Below are positions 33,932 through 42,465 of a DNA stretch of 64,000 bases, one piece after another. Position 1 is the stretch's first letter; each line of letters begins with the position of its first letter. The notes beneath the pieces were generated by a model that was given only the letters and a program-made list of their open reading frames with translations, was not told where the DNA came from and ran no database searches. The position numbers and the translations under genes are program-made. This stretch comes from Tamlana sp. 2_MG-2023 (lineage in GTDB: Bacteria > Bacteroidota > Bacteroidia > Flavobacteriales > Flavobacteriaceae), in contig NZ_JAUOSF010000007.1 of assembly GCF_030548465.1 (NCBI RefSeq), forward strand, positions 1 to 64,000. The letters are read 5' to 3'.

Positions 33932-35260
33932 TTAATCTGTTATTGGTTTTCCCATGTAAAAGTCTAAAACTTTTGTCTTAAAAACAAAATCATATTTTGC
34001 ATTTATTAAAGAAGACTGCGCATTGACATATTTCACACGTGATTGTTCTAAATCAAAAGACGTAATAATACCTGCATTAAAACGTTCTTTTGTGTTTTCA
34101 AGGGCAATTTCCTGAGCTTCTAACGCCTTTTTAGACGCCACATAAGATTTAAAAGCGCCTTGGGCATCGGTAAAAGCGCGTTGTATATTAGATTCTAAAT
34201 CAATTTTAGCTTGGTTCAAATTTAACAAACTATTTTCTTCATCAATTTTCGACTTTGCAACATTCGTTTTATTTTCAAACCTAGAAAATATTGGAATGTT
34301 AACGCTTACTCGGAATCCATTAGATTTCTGAGAGTCAAGTTGATCAAAAAAAGCCGGCTCGTCATCTGTTAGATTCGAAAAGAAGGCGCTTGAACCAAAA
34401 TTATAACCACCTGTAACACTCGGGTAATATCCACTCTTAGAAATCTCTGAATTCAATTGTGCAATTTCAATGTTTTTTTCGGCTACTCTAATTTCATTTC
34501 TGTTTTCTAAGGCATAGTCTAAAACCGGCTGAACATCATTATAAAGTAAAGTACTAGACGGTAAATCAACATCCATAACAGCCACTTCAAAACCATTATA
34601 AGACACTTGTAAAAGCTGTGATAAACTTAATAGCGCTAAATTATAATTGTTCTCTGCCAAAGTCACTTCCTGAGCATCTAAACTTACAGTAGCTTCAGCA
34701 TCGTAAATATTAGCTCTTGGTTGCACCCCTGCCTCTACCAAGTCTTTAACCTGAATTAATTGGTTGGTGCTAAAAGCTTGTTGCGCCTTTGCTATTTCTA
34801 AACGTTCTTTATTAAAAAGCACATTCAAATAGGCATTAACCACATTTAATGAAATATCATCTTTTATGCGGTCAAGCTCTAACTGATTGCTTTCTAAACT
34901 CAACTTGGATTGTCTATACAAATTGGTTAGTCTAAACCCATTAAAAATAGTCTGATTTAAGCCAATACCAACATTGGTACTATTTGATGTTCTATTTACA
35001 AACTGTCCAGAGAACACCTCTTCGCTACCAAAAGTCGTACTGTGCCCCATACTTCCGCTTACACTTGGTAAAAACTGACCTTTAGCAGCAATGACATCTT
35101 GTTCGTTTTGTAATAAATTATTTTGTCCTTGCTTTACAGTAATATTGTTCTCTAAGGCATAATCAACACATTCTTGAAGCGTCCAAATTTTTTGTTGCGC
35201 AAAAGAAACCGAAGCAGCTAAAAGAAAACCTACTATAATTTTATTTTTTAGTACTTTCAT
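33932..35260 (-). CDS. TolC-family outer-membrane efflux protein
   Basis: A 442-residue outer-membrane channel. The signal peptide ends at SVSFAQQ (residue 22). The mature protein starts KIWTLQECVDYALENNITVK and has the two-fold repeat of helical hairpins, with the barrel segments YYPSVTGGYNFG near 273 and a mirrored region near 60-110. It would pair with the HlyD-like adaptor, two base pairs downstream-adjacent, and the ABC permeases to form a trans-envelope exporter. It is followed directly by tsaB. Confidence 0.93.
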   Translation of the reverse strand: MKVLKNKIIVGFLLAASVSFAQQKIWTLQECVDYALENNITVKQGQNNLLQNEQDVIAAKGQFLPSVSGSMGHSTTFGSEEVFSGQFVNRTSNSTNVGIGLNQTIFNGFRLTNLYRQSKLSLESNQLELDRIKDDISLNVVNAYLNVLFNKERLEIAKAQQAFSTNQLIQVKDLVEAGVQPRANIYDAEATVSLDAQEVTLAENNYNLALLSLSQLLQVSYNGFEVAVMDVDLPSSTLLYNDVQPVLDYALENRNEIRVAEKNIEIAQLNSEISKSGYYPSVTGGYNFGSSAFFSNLTDDEPAFFDQLDSQKSNGFRVSVNIPIFSRFENKTNVAKSKIDEENSLLNLNQAKIDLESNIQRAFTDAQGAFKSYVASKKALEAQEIALENTKERFNAGIITSFDLEQSRVKYVNAQSSLINAKYDFVFKTKVLDFYMGKPITD

Positions 35261-35262
35261 AA

Positions 35263-36393
35263 TTAATGTTTCTTACCTTTTTTGCCTTCTTCTTCATTAT
35301 CCTCTGAAGCCTTATTCCATACTTTTATCTTATCACCTTCTTTTACGCCCTTTACGATTTCAACATTGATACCATCAGATAAACCCAATTCAACATCTTC
35401 TTTTTTGTAGTTGTTCTCACCGTCTAAAATTTCAACAAAAGGTTTTTCAGTGATGCGGTTATACTGTAAAAGAGCTTCACGAATAGCCAAGACTTTTTCC
35501 TTATTTTCTAAATCAATTTCTGCATTGGCACTATACCCCGCCCTAATATTCGATTTTAAATCAATTTCTACATCGGCTTTAATTGTAAACTGAACGGCAC
35601 CATTCTCTTCAACACCTTTAGGTGCAACAAAAGTTAATTTTGCAGGGTATTCTTTATCTTGAATTGCCCCTAACACCACTTTAATGGCTTTACCTTCTTG
35701 TATTTTCCCTACTTCAGCTTCATCAACTTTACCTTCAAAAATCATTTTACTCATGTCGGCAATCGTGGCAATGGTTGTTCCGTCATTGAAGTTATTACTT
35801 TCAATAACTTGATTTCCTTCGCGAACAGGAATCTCTAAAATAGTACCCGAAATTTGTGCAACAATACTGGTATTTGCAGAATTTCCGCCAGAAACAGATC
35901 CTTGTTTAATAATTTGATAATCATTTTGTGCCTGTTGATAAGACTCTTTGGCTTGCATGAAAGATAATTCGCTATTCTCAAAATCTTGTTTTGAAATTAC
36001 ACCTTTATCAAACAAGCTCTTATTTCTATCGTATAAGATTTTCGAATTTTCAAAAGACAATTTAGCGGTCGCAATTCTACTTTTTGCACTTACTAAATTT
36101 TGTTCATTAGGCACCACGCGAATTGTAGCAATTAAATCACCTTTTTTTACGATATCACCTTCTTCTACCTTAATTTCATCTACAATTCCAGAAATTTGAG
36201 GTTTTAGTTCAATCTCCTCCTCTGGATTTAACTTTCCTGTAGCCACAGCCTTGGTATTTATAGACGTGTAAAATGGCTCTTCCACCTTGTATTCTGTAAT
36301 ATCTTTTGAGTTGGAATCTTTAAAATACTTTAATACAAAAGCTAATAGTACGATAACTACTATGGCTAAAATAATTTTTACGGTTTTATTCAT
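35263..36393 (-). CDS. Periplasmic adaptor (HlyD/MacA-like)
   Basis: A 376-residue membrane-fusion protein. The N-terminal anchor (residues 5-23, IILAIVVIVLLAFVLKYF) is followed by a lipoyl half-motif (ISGIVDEIKVEEGDIVKKGD), a helical hairpin around 100-160 (SELSFMQAKESYQQAQNDYQ), the second lipoyl half and beta-barrel domains. The C-terminal part is Lys/Glu-rich (DNEEEGKKGKKH). The MacA type is suggested by the adjoining MacB-like permeases. No cargo can be inferred. It lies two bases from tolC and 12 bases from the permease. Confidence 0.93.
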   Translation of the reverse strand: MNKTVKIILAIVVIVLLAFVLKYFKDSNSKDITEYKVEEPFYTSINTKAVATGKLNPEEEIELKPQISGIVDEIKVEEGDIVKKGDLIATIRVVPNEQNLVSAKSRIATAKLSFENSKILYDRNKSLFDKGVISKQDFENSELSFMQAKESYQQAQNDYQIIKQGSVSGGNSANTSIVAQISGTILEIPVREGNQVIESNNFNDGTTIATIADMSKMIFEGKVDEAEVGKIQEGKAIKVVLGAIQDKEYPAKLTFVAPKGVEENGAVQFTIKADVEIDLKSNIRAGYSANAEIDLENKEKVLAIREALLQYNRITEKPFVEILDGENNYKKEDVELGLSDGINVEIVKGVKEGDKIKVWNKASEDNEEEGKKGKKH

Positions 36394-36405
36394 TGTGTTG
36401 CTAAT

Positions 36406-37650
36406 TTATTCTTCTCTTAATGCTTCAATTGGTTTTATGCTGGTGGCCTTAGTTGCTGGAATTAAGCCTATTAATGTTCCTAAAATAACGAGTATGAGTA
36501 GTGCTGCAAAAACAACACCTATAGACACCGAGGCATTCACGATAGCTGCATCATCGCCTTGGCCGAAAAAGTGATCCAATGCAATTAATATCCAGCCTCC
36601 TGATATGATTCCGAACAATCCTGCTACTAATGTGATAAAAACGGCCTCCACTACAATTTGTCTTTTAATCTCGAAAGGTGTAGCGCCTAACGCTCTTCTT
36701 AGTCCGATTTCCTTGGTACGTTCCTTAACAGTAATTAAAAGGATATTTCCAATAGCAAAAACACCTGCTATTAAGGTGGCAATCCCAACAAACCAAGTTA
36801 AAAACTGCATTCCTGTTAAAAAGCCCGTCATTTTAGCAAACTCCTTCCCTAGATTAAAACTACCAAAAGCTCTGGAATCATCTGGGTGAATGTGATTTAA
36901 GTTCTTTAATAACAATTTAGAATCTTCTTCTATCTGCTTGATGTTATATTCCGGTTTTCCTGTAATCATCATCCATCCAATTTCATCACCGCGGTTATAT
37001 ATTTGCTGAAAAGTAGTAAATGGTATATGAACATCTGTTGAAGGTCCCATATTAACATTACCAGTTTCGAACATACCGACCACCTTAAAATTGATACCGT
37101 TAACTTCAATGTATTTTCCAATAGGATCTTCATCTACTTCGAAAAGCTGCTTGTAAGCGTCTTCAGAAATGACAGCGATTTTTTTCCTATCGTTTATATC
37201 ATTTTGGTTAATAAAACGTCCATGAATTAACTTTTTCTTCTGTAATTGATCTAGCAAAGGATAGTCGCCTGCCATTTGAAAACTACCTGATAAGAAGTTT
37301 CTAGTAATTATAGTGGACTGCTGACTCCTAGGAAGTACAAACTCTATGCCTTCAACATTATCTTCTATTTTTTTAGCATCGGTAAGTGATAATTTTACGC
37401 GTCTGCCTTCTTGAAAACCTTTAAAAGGCATTCCCGTACTTTGACCCCATACAAAAACACTGTTTGTAGCAAAGCTTCCGAAGAGTCTGTTAAATGAGTT
37501 TTCTAGTCCTCTAGCCGAACCCAACAAACCAATTAAAAGCAGGATACCCCACCAAACACCAACCATAGTAAGAATAGACCTAAGTTTATTTTTACTTAAG
37601 CTATCGAAAACTTCTTGCCAGGTATCTCTATCGAATAAAAATCTAAGCAT
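36406..37650 (-). CDS. ABC transporter permease (MacB/FtsX type), first of two
   Basis: A 414-residue permease. An N-terminal helix (residues 20-40, SILTMVGVWWGILLLIGLLG) precedes a large periplasmic MacB core, and three helices close the protein. The typical FtsX motif lies near LLITVKERTKEIGLRRALGA (residues 305-324) and the end is LIGLIPATKATSIKPIEALR. It is a paralogue of its neighbour at 37653. The tandem pair suggests a heterodimer served by the ATPase gene. It ends 12 bases before the adaptor gene. Confidence 0.93.
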   Translation of the reverse strand: MLRFLFDRDTWQEVFDSLSKNKLRSILTMVGVWWGILLLIGLLGSARGLENSFNRLFGSFATNSVFVWGQSTGMPFKGFQEGRRVKLSLTDAKKIEDNVEGIEFVLPRSQQSTIITRNFLSGSFQMAGDYPLLDQLQKKKLIHGRFINQNDINDRKKIAVISEDAYKQLFEVDEDPIGKYIEVNGINFKVVGMFETGNVNMGPSTDVHIPFTTFQQIYNRGDEIGWMMITGKPEYNIKQIEEDSKLLLKNLNHIHPDDSRAFGSFNLGKEFAKMTGFLTGMQFLTWFVGIATLIAGVFAIGNILLITVKERTKEIGLRRALGATPFEIKRQIVVEAVFITLVAGLFGIISGGWILIALDHFFGQGDDAAIVNASVSIGVVFAALLILVILGTLIGLIPATKATSIKPIEALREE

Positions 37651-37652
37651 AA

Positions 37653-38882
37653 TTAATCGTTTCTTAGGGCTATAATTGGTTTAATCTGTGATGCTTTTTT
37701 TGCTGGTAAATAACCTGCAATGGCTCCGGCAATAATCAAAGTAAGCGTGGCTCCAAAAACCAAACTATTACTAACTCCTGGGTCTTTTATAAAGTAAACT
37801 TCTAGACTCGGGCCAACAAGTTCTAAGACCCCAACACCTAAGAGGAGTCCAACATATCCAGCTATGGTTGTGATAATAATAGATTCAATTAAAATGATGG
37901 ATATAATGGAGCGCGGTGTAGCTCCTAGTGCTTTTCGTATGCCTATTTCTTTAGTACGTTCTTTCACAACAAAAATCATGATATTACTTATACCCACAAT
38001 TCCCGCAATTAAGGTTCCGAAACCTATAACCAAAATGATCATCGTTAAACTTGTAGTCATTAATTCGACCTGCTTAGTACCTTCAGCCATGTTCCACATC
38101 CTAATGGCACGTTGATCATCCCGCGCTACATCAAATTTGTCTTTTAAAACTTTTGTGATGGAATTACCAAAGGCTAGAGCTTGGTCATTACTCATTTCAG
38201 GGTTATAAGTTAAATGTAATAAATCTACAAAATCATTATTCCCATATACAAATTGAGTTGTGGTAATGGGCATGTAAATAACACTCTCCTCACTATCACC
38301 TTCATCATCGGTAAACACTCCAACAATTTTATATTGAATTCCACTAAGGTTGATATACTTTCCTATCGGATTTTCCTTGTAAAACAATTCATCTTCTACA
38401 ACTTTACCTATAACAACAACTTTGGCGTTGTTATTTAGGTCATTTTGATTGATGTAGCGCCCTGATTTAACGACATTATTCTCGATAAACATATATTCAG
38501 GATAAACGCCACGAAGTTCATAATCATTCTTTTTTCCTCTAAAAGAAGCACTAATACTTTTATTTACTTTTGAAGTAATAAACTGCACTTTATCACCATA
38601 CTTTTCTTTTATTAACGCTCTATCTTCATTCTTAAATTGAATTTTCCTACCTGCCTGAAGCCCCTTATAAGCCTTAGTTGTTTTTCCTGGAAAAATAATG
38701 ATGGAGTTGTTAGCATCGGTACCAAAAGCTTCTTTAAATGTGTTTTTCAAACCATTTGCAATACCAAATAAAATCGCAAAAAGTAAAATGGCAAAAGCTA
38801 CGGTAAAACCAGACATTAAACTTCGCGTTCTGTTTTTATTGATACTCTGAAATATTTCGCGCCAAAGATCTATATCAAACAT
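37653..38882 (-). CDS. ABC transporter permease (MacB/FtsX type), second of two
   Basis: A 409-residue permease similar in layout to its neighbour: N-terminal helix (MSGFTVAFAILLFAILFGI), periplasmic MacB domain, three C-terminal helices. The coupling motif is IMIFVVKERTKEIGIRKALG and the end AGYLPAKKASQIKPIIALRN. It overlaps the ATPase gene by eight bases at its start. The two permeases differ in the periplasmic part but agree at the coupling motif, consistent with two non-identical half-channels. Confidence 0.93.
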   Translation of the reverse strand: MFDIDLWREIFQSINKNRTRSLMSGFTVAFAILLFAILFGIANGLKNTFKEAFGTDANNSIIIFPGKTTKAYKGLQAGRKIQFKNEDRALIKEKYGDKVQFITSKVNKSISASFRGKKNDYELRGVYPEYMFIENNVVKSGRYINQNDLNNNAKVVVIGKVVEDELFYKENPIGKYINLSGIQYKIVGVFTDDEGDSEESVIYMPITTTQFVYGNNDFVDLLHLTYNPEMSNDQALAFGNSITKVLKDKFDVARDDQRAIRMWNMAEGTKQVELMTTSLTMIILVIGFGTLIAGIVGISNIMIFVVKERTKEIGIRKALGATPRSIISIILIESIIITTIAGYVGLLLGVGVLELVGPSLEVYFIKDPGVSNSLVFGATLTLIIAGAIAGYLPAKKASQIKPIIALRND

Positions 38883-39576
38883 ATTGCTCTGCTCTTACCT
38901 GATTTACTTTAGTGTCTTCCAGAATGATTCCATCACGTAATCGTACAATACGCTTACACATATTGGCTATATCTTCCTCATGCGTTACCATTAAAATGGT
39001 TTTTCCTTCATCATTTAAATGCTGAATAAAGGCCATAATTTCATGAGACGTTTTAGTATCTAAAGCCCCAGTAGGTTCATCGGCTAAAAGTAATTTTGGA
39101 TTTGCGGCTAGAGCTCTGGCAATCGCAACACGTTGTTTTTGTCCTCCGGAAAGTTCTTTTGGTAAATGGTGCCCCCACGCAGAAAGACCAACTTTTTCTA
39201 AGTGATATGATGCTTTTTCTAAGCGTTCTTTACGCTTTAAACCTTGATAGTATAATGGCAACGCGACATTTTCTAAGGCATTTTTATAGTTTATCAAGTT
39301 GAAAGATTGAAAAATAAACCCTAAAAACTTATTTCTATAAACGGCTGCTTTTTTCTCGGTAAGATTTTTTATGGGTAGGCCGTCAAGAATATATTCACCT
39401 TCGTCGGCTTCATCAAGCATACCAATAATGTTGAGTAATGTTGATTTTCCAGAACCTGAAGATCCCATTATGGCAACCATTTCACCTTCTTCAACAGAAA
39501 GATCAATACCTTTTAACACATGCAAACTGGAATCTCCAATTTTATAGGATTTATGGAGTTGGTTAATTTTCAACAT
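38875..39576 (-). CDS. ABC transporter ATP-binding protein (MacB/LolD type)
   Basis: A 233-residue ATPase. Walker A MGSSGSGKSTLLNIIG is near residues 37-52, the Q-loop FIFQSFNLINYKNALENV is near 90, the signature ELSGGQKQRVAIARALA is near 141-157, Walker B LLADEPTGALD is near 163-173, and the switch His is in MVTHEED. It resembles LolD/MacB ATPases that power MacB-type permeases. It is the first gene of the exporter operon (ATPase-permease-permease-adaptor-TolC-tsaB). No TAnnTTTG promoter was found upstream. Confidence 0.95.
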   Translation of the reverse strand: MLKINQLHKSYKIGDSSLHVLKGIDLSVEEGEMVAIMGSSGSGKSTLLNIIGMLDEADEGEYILDGLPIKNLTEKKAAVYRNKFLGFIFQSFNLINYKNALENVALPLYYQGLKRKERLEKASYHLEKVGLSAWGHHLPKELSGGQKQRVAIARALAANPKLLLADEPTGALDTKTSHEIMAFIQHLNDEGKTILMVTHEEDIANMCKRIVRLRDGIILEDTKVNQVRAEQYV

Positions 39577-39661
39577 TTCTTAAAGTGGTTTTTGGTAATA
39601 GCTTTACAATAAGACTAACTACACAAAGAAATGTTACAATTATTAGTAAAAAAATTAATTG

Positions 39662-39880
39662 TTATTTCTTTAACGTATTATATTTCTTATATACAAAATA
39701 AATCATGCCCGCTACTAAAATATAAGGGAAAGCCATAAGGTACACAATACCGTCGTTAATACCTTCAGCGGTTGATTGCCCTTCTTCACTTTCTAAAACA
39801 GCGCGACACATGGCACACTGTGCATGCCCTTGAACAAAACTAAAAAGCGTAAAAACGAATATAACAAGACGTGTTTTCAT
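39662..39880 (-). CDS. Small CxxC membrane protein in the cytochrome-oxidase assembly cluster
   Basis: A 72-residue protein with a signal peptide (residues 1-20, ending QGHA) directly followed by a CAMC motif (Cys22, Cys25). One transmembrane helix follows (IVYLMAFPYILVAGMIYFVY, about 46-65) and a basic end (KKYNTLKK). It would sit in the membrane with the CxMC on the outside. I do not recognise a named family. It follows the DUF420 gene by 10 bases on the same strand. The CxMC motif next to SCO1 suggests metal (copper) or thiol chemistry in oxidase assembly; this is inference. Confidence 0.82.
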   Translation of the reverse strand: MKTRLVIFVFTLFSFVQGHAQCAMCRAVLESEEGQSTAEGINDGIVYLMAFPYILVAGMIYFVYKKYNTLKK

Positions 39881-39890
39881 ATAAAATAAC

Positions 39891-40427
39891 TTAAACGTAA
39901 TACGGTGAAATCATGATATATACAATAACACCAGTGACAGCAACATACAACCATAACGGAAATGTAATTCTTGCGATTCGCTTGTGTCTTTCTACCTGAT
40001 TAGTAATCCCTCTAACAAACGTAATGAGTACAAAAGGAATCACAACAATAGATAAAATGATGTGTGTTATTAATATAAAATAATAAATATACTTCACAAA
40101 GCCCTCGCCACCAAACTTCGTAGAATCACTGGTCATGTGATAAGCGACGTACATCACCAAGAACAATGCTGAAAGCACCATAGCTGTGGTCATGAGTTGC
40201 TTGTGAAGTTTTACATTTTTTTTCTGAATGGCTATAAATGCAAAAACCAAAATTAAAGCTGTAAGCGCGTTTGTTGAAGCATAAATTGGAGGCAAAAAAG
40301 ACAAAGGTTCTACATTAGGTATTTTTACGCCGAACAAAACAGCAACGACCACAGGAATAAGCACAGACAAAGCGATAATTAACTTGTTGTATTTCTTTTC
40401 GTTTAATACTTGTTGTTCTTGACTCAT
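39891..40427 (-). CDS. DUF420 family membrane protein
   Basis: A 178-residue inner-membrane protein with five predicted helices. The conserved block HKQLMTTAMVLSALFLVMYV near residues 76-95 is followed by histidines in YVAYHMTSD and FILITHIILSIVV, all typical of DUF420. The family is usually found with cytochrome-oxidase genes and is thought to take part in oxidase or heme-A maturation. It lies between SCO1 and the 72-residue protein and is probably one transcript with them. Confidence 0.87.
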   Translation of the reverse strand: MSQEQQVLNEKKYNKLIIALSVLIPVVVAVLFGVKIPNVEPLSFLPPIYASTNALTALILVFAFIAIQKKNVKLHKQLMTTAMVLSALFLVMYVAYHMTSDSTKFGGEGFVKYIYYFILITHIILSIVVIPFVLITFVRGITNQVERHKRIARITFPLWLYVAVTGVIVYIMISPYYV

Positions 40428-40451
40428 GATATTGGGACTCGGTTATTCTAT

Positions 40452-41195
40452 TTATTCGTTTAGTAATTTTTTAATATCAGCTTTTAGAGCACTAATTTCT
40501 TCTTGAACGCCATCTTCATCAATTTGTTCTTTTTCTGAAACCACACCTCGATAATAGATAATAGGGTTTCCGAATTCATCTTTTCTTGAACGGATAAAAC
40601 CATTTTTATCAATTAGTGCAAAATTCCCTGAATGTTCAAAACCACCAACCACATCGGCGTCTTCAGCACTATATAAATTAAAACCTTCATTCGATAATTT
40701 ATAGATGGCTTCTTTATCGCCAGTCATTAAATGCCAATTGGGGTTTGTAATGCCATAAGTTTCCGCGTAAGCGTTTAAAACCTCCTGGGTATCATAATCT
40801 GGATTTATGGTGAATGATGCAACGCCAAAATCATCAAAACCTTCAAAGGCATTTTGAATTTGAATCAGGTTGGCATTCATACGCGGACAAATTGTTGGGC
40901 AGGTTGTAAAAAAGAATTCTACCACATAAACTTTGCCTTCGTAATCTTTATTCGTTATGGTTTTTCCCTTGTGATCGGTAAATGAAAACGCAGGCACTTT
41001 TTTAGCTTCTCCATTGATTTCAATAAAACTTAAATCTGAAATGTTTCCAGTTTTTTCTGAAGCCAAATCACTTCTACTCTCATTTCTTATCACATCTTTA
41101 TTAGTAATTCTATCTACAATTTTCGGAATAAAAAGAATTCCGAAAACAAGAATAATGAACGCTATGCCTATGTATGAATAATTATTTTTCTTCAT
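40452..41195 (-). CDS. SCO1/SenC copper-delivery protein
   Basis: A 247-residue membrane-anchored thioredoxin-fold protein that loads copper into the Cu-A site of subunit II. An N-terminal helix (residues 7-24, SYIGIAFIILVFGILFIP) anchors it. The copper ligands are intact: Cys99 and Cys103 (FFFTTCPTICPRMN) and His188 (GGFEHSGNFALID). The C-terminal helix (QEEISALKADIKKLLNE) is an extra coiled tail. Its start overlaps the preceding cysteine-less relative by 14 bases, which implies translational coupling. Confidence 0.95.
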   Translation of the reverse strand: MKKNNYSYIGIAFIILVFGILFIPKIVDRITNKDVIRNESRSDLASEKTGNISDLSFIEINGEAKKVPAFSFTDHKGKTITNKDYEGKVYVVEFFFTTCPTICPRMNANLIQIQNAFEGFDDFGVASFTINPDYDTQEVLNAYAETYGITNPNWHLMTGDKEAIYKLSNEGFNLYSAEDADVVGGFEHSGNFALIDKNGFIRSRKDEFGNPIIYYRGVVSEKEQIDEDGVQEEISALKADIKKLLNE

Positions 41196-41904
41196 CTTGA
41201 GTATTTAAATCGTTAGCACGTCTGGTATCCGAATTAAATTCGCCTTTTCGTTTTTGTCTGTACTCGGTAAAAACAATACGCAAATCGTCGCTCATTTTAT
41301 TTTTAATTTCAGCAACTTCAATACAATCGTAGGCATTTAAAGTGTAAACCGGTTTGTTTTTTTCAAGCTCTCTATCGGTTCTATCGTCTAAACGACCACG
41401 TTGGTTTAAGTCTTTGTCGACAATAAAAATATAATCGGTAGATAAATCTGGTTTCAAGTCTTCTCTACTTTTCAAACTAAAAAACACACGCTTTATATCG
41501 CTTGGCTTTCCGAAAACAAAATGCCAGAATCTTAAATCTTCATAAGAGCTAATTTCGGCTTTTAAATCCTTTACAGCATCTTCCGTGCCTTGAGGCATAA
41601 GAATAACTATTTGAAAGCGTTTAAAACCCTTAAACTTGTCGTAAACCAGTTCTTTTAAGTTAGATGCCGCAATAGTTTGATTTATGGGGTTTTCTCCTAA
41701 AAAGCCAAGTATCGTAATATGGTCTTTTAAAAGCACTTTCTCTTCAGTATCTGAAGTGAATTGCTCTAAATCTATAACCGATTCGTTCACGATATCAAGT
41801 GGTTGATAATTATGTGTGGCTGGATATAAAAACAACAGAAAAGTCACTGGAAGAAAGAATAGCACTGCTAAAATCACGTATCTACTTACTTTTTTATAAT
41901 CCAT
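41182..41904 (-). CDS. Membrane-anchored SCO-like protein without cysteine ligands
   Basis: A 240-residue protein with one N-terminal helix (residues 8-28, RYVILAVLFFLPVTFLLFLY) and a periplasmic thioredoxin-like domain. The strand ITILGFLGENPINQ (63-76) lies where SCO1 has FFFTTCPTIC, but the cysteines are missing. The strand YIFIVDKDLNQRGR near 168-181 matches the SCO1 piece FALIDKNGFIR. The only Cys is in AYDCIEV near 203. This looks like a degenerate SCO paralogue that may act as a partner or scaffold rather than a copper carrier. It overlaps SCO1 by 14 bases and has a -7 element 36 bases upstream. Confidence 0.8.
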   Translation of the reverse strand: MDYKKVSRYVILAVLFFLPVTFLLFLYPATHNYQPLDIVNESVIDLEQFTSDTEEKVLLKDHITILGFLGENPINQTIAASNLKELVYDKFKGFKRFQIVILMPQGTEDAVKDLKAEISSYEDLRFWHFVFGKPSDIKRVFFSLKSREDLKPDLSTDYIFIVDKDLNQRGRLDDRTDRELEKNKPVYTLNAYDCIEVAEIKNKMSDDLRIVFTEYRQKRKGEFNSDTRRANDLNTQDEEK

Positions 41905-41940
41905 TGAATAATAGTCTTTTTATTTGCTTTTACGCCGCCG

Positions 41941-41948
41941 CAAAAATA
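41941..41948 (-). promoter_or_regulatory. -7 promoter element of the SCO-like cluster
   Basis: Minus-strand TATTTTTG lies directly after the T-tract of the upstream terminator (TTTTTCTATTTTTG) and 36 bases before the ATG at 41904. It would start the run from the SCO-like gene to the 72-residue protein. Confidence 0.5.
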
Positions 41949-41951
41949 GAA

Positions 41952-41975
41952 AAAGGTGGTTAAAAAACCACCTTT
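41952..41975 (-). terminator. Terminator after the subunit IV gene
   Basis: A perfect 10-base stem (AAAGGTGGTT and AACCACCTTT) with an AAAA loop. On the minus strand it is followed by TTCTATTTTTG, which merges with the next promoter element. Confidence 0.85.
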
Positions 41976-42027
41976 ACATCCTTATTTAACACTTAATCTG
42001 TACCTGAAATGGGTACAAACAATATCT

Positions 42028-42408
42028 TTAAAAATCTGTTTTGATATATCCGTTATCGTATACATCGAATACATAACCACCTTCTTGTAATAAGATGAAT
42101 ACTAAGTAAGCAATTAAGAAGATTCCTGTCCAAACTACAGCACGTCTTAATCCTGGAGTTTCATCACGCATGTGCATAAAATCCCAAGTAATGTAATAAG
42201 CTTTAACTATGGTTAGAATGATAAAAATCCAGTTTAAAGCTTTCATACCTAAAACTTGACCCATTAAAATTTCTGGTTTAATAATACCTAGAATTACTTC
42301 GATTACCGTAACAATGGTTAAGAATATTAAAACTCCCCAAATTTTTTGAGTATTTGATTTGAATTTTAATGCGCCTCTAAAAATCTCTAATTTATGTTCG
42401 TGTGCCAT
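42028..42408 (-). CDS. Cytochrome c oxidase subunit IV family protein
   Basis: A 126-residue membrane protein with three helices (IWGVLIFLTIVTVIEVILGI, MKALNWIFIILTIVKAYYIT, VVWTGIFLIAYLVFILLQEG). The block KAYYITWDFMHMRDETPGLR is the family signature of the bacterial subunit IV/CyoD-like group. It stabilises the oxidase. It sits downstream of the large subunit III gene with a 57-base gap that holds a small hairpin (42428-42447) and is closed by a terminator. Confidence 0.92.
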   Translation of the reverse strand: MAHEHKLEIFRGALKFKSNTQKIWGVLIFLTIVTVIEVILGIIKPEILMGQVLGMKALNWIFIILTIVKAYYITWDFMHMRDETPGLRRAVVWTGIFLIAYLVFILLQEGGYVFDVYDNGYIKTDF

Positions 42409-42427
42409 TTTTTTTATGATTTAAAAG

Positions 42428-42447
42428 ATTTCCTTCTACAAGGAAAT
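42428..42447 (-). terminator. Short hairpin between subunit III and subunit IV genes
   Basis: ATTTCCTT pairs with AAGGAAAT around CTAC. On the minus strand it is followed by CTTTTAAATC. It could be a weak terminator or a processing signal that lets subunit III and IV levels differ. Confidence 0.4.
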
Positions 42448-42465
42448 GACAAAAAATATTAATTA

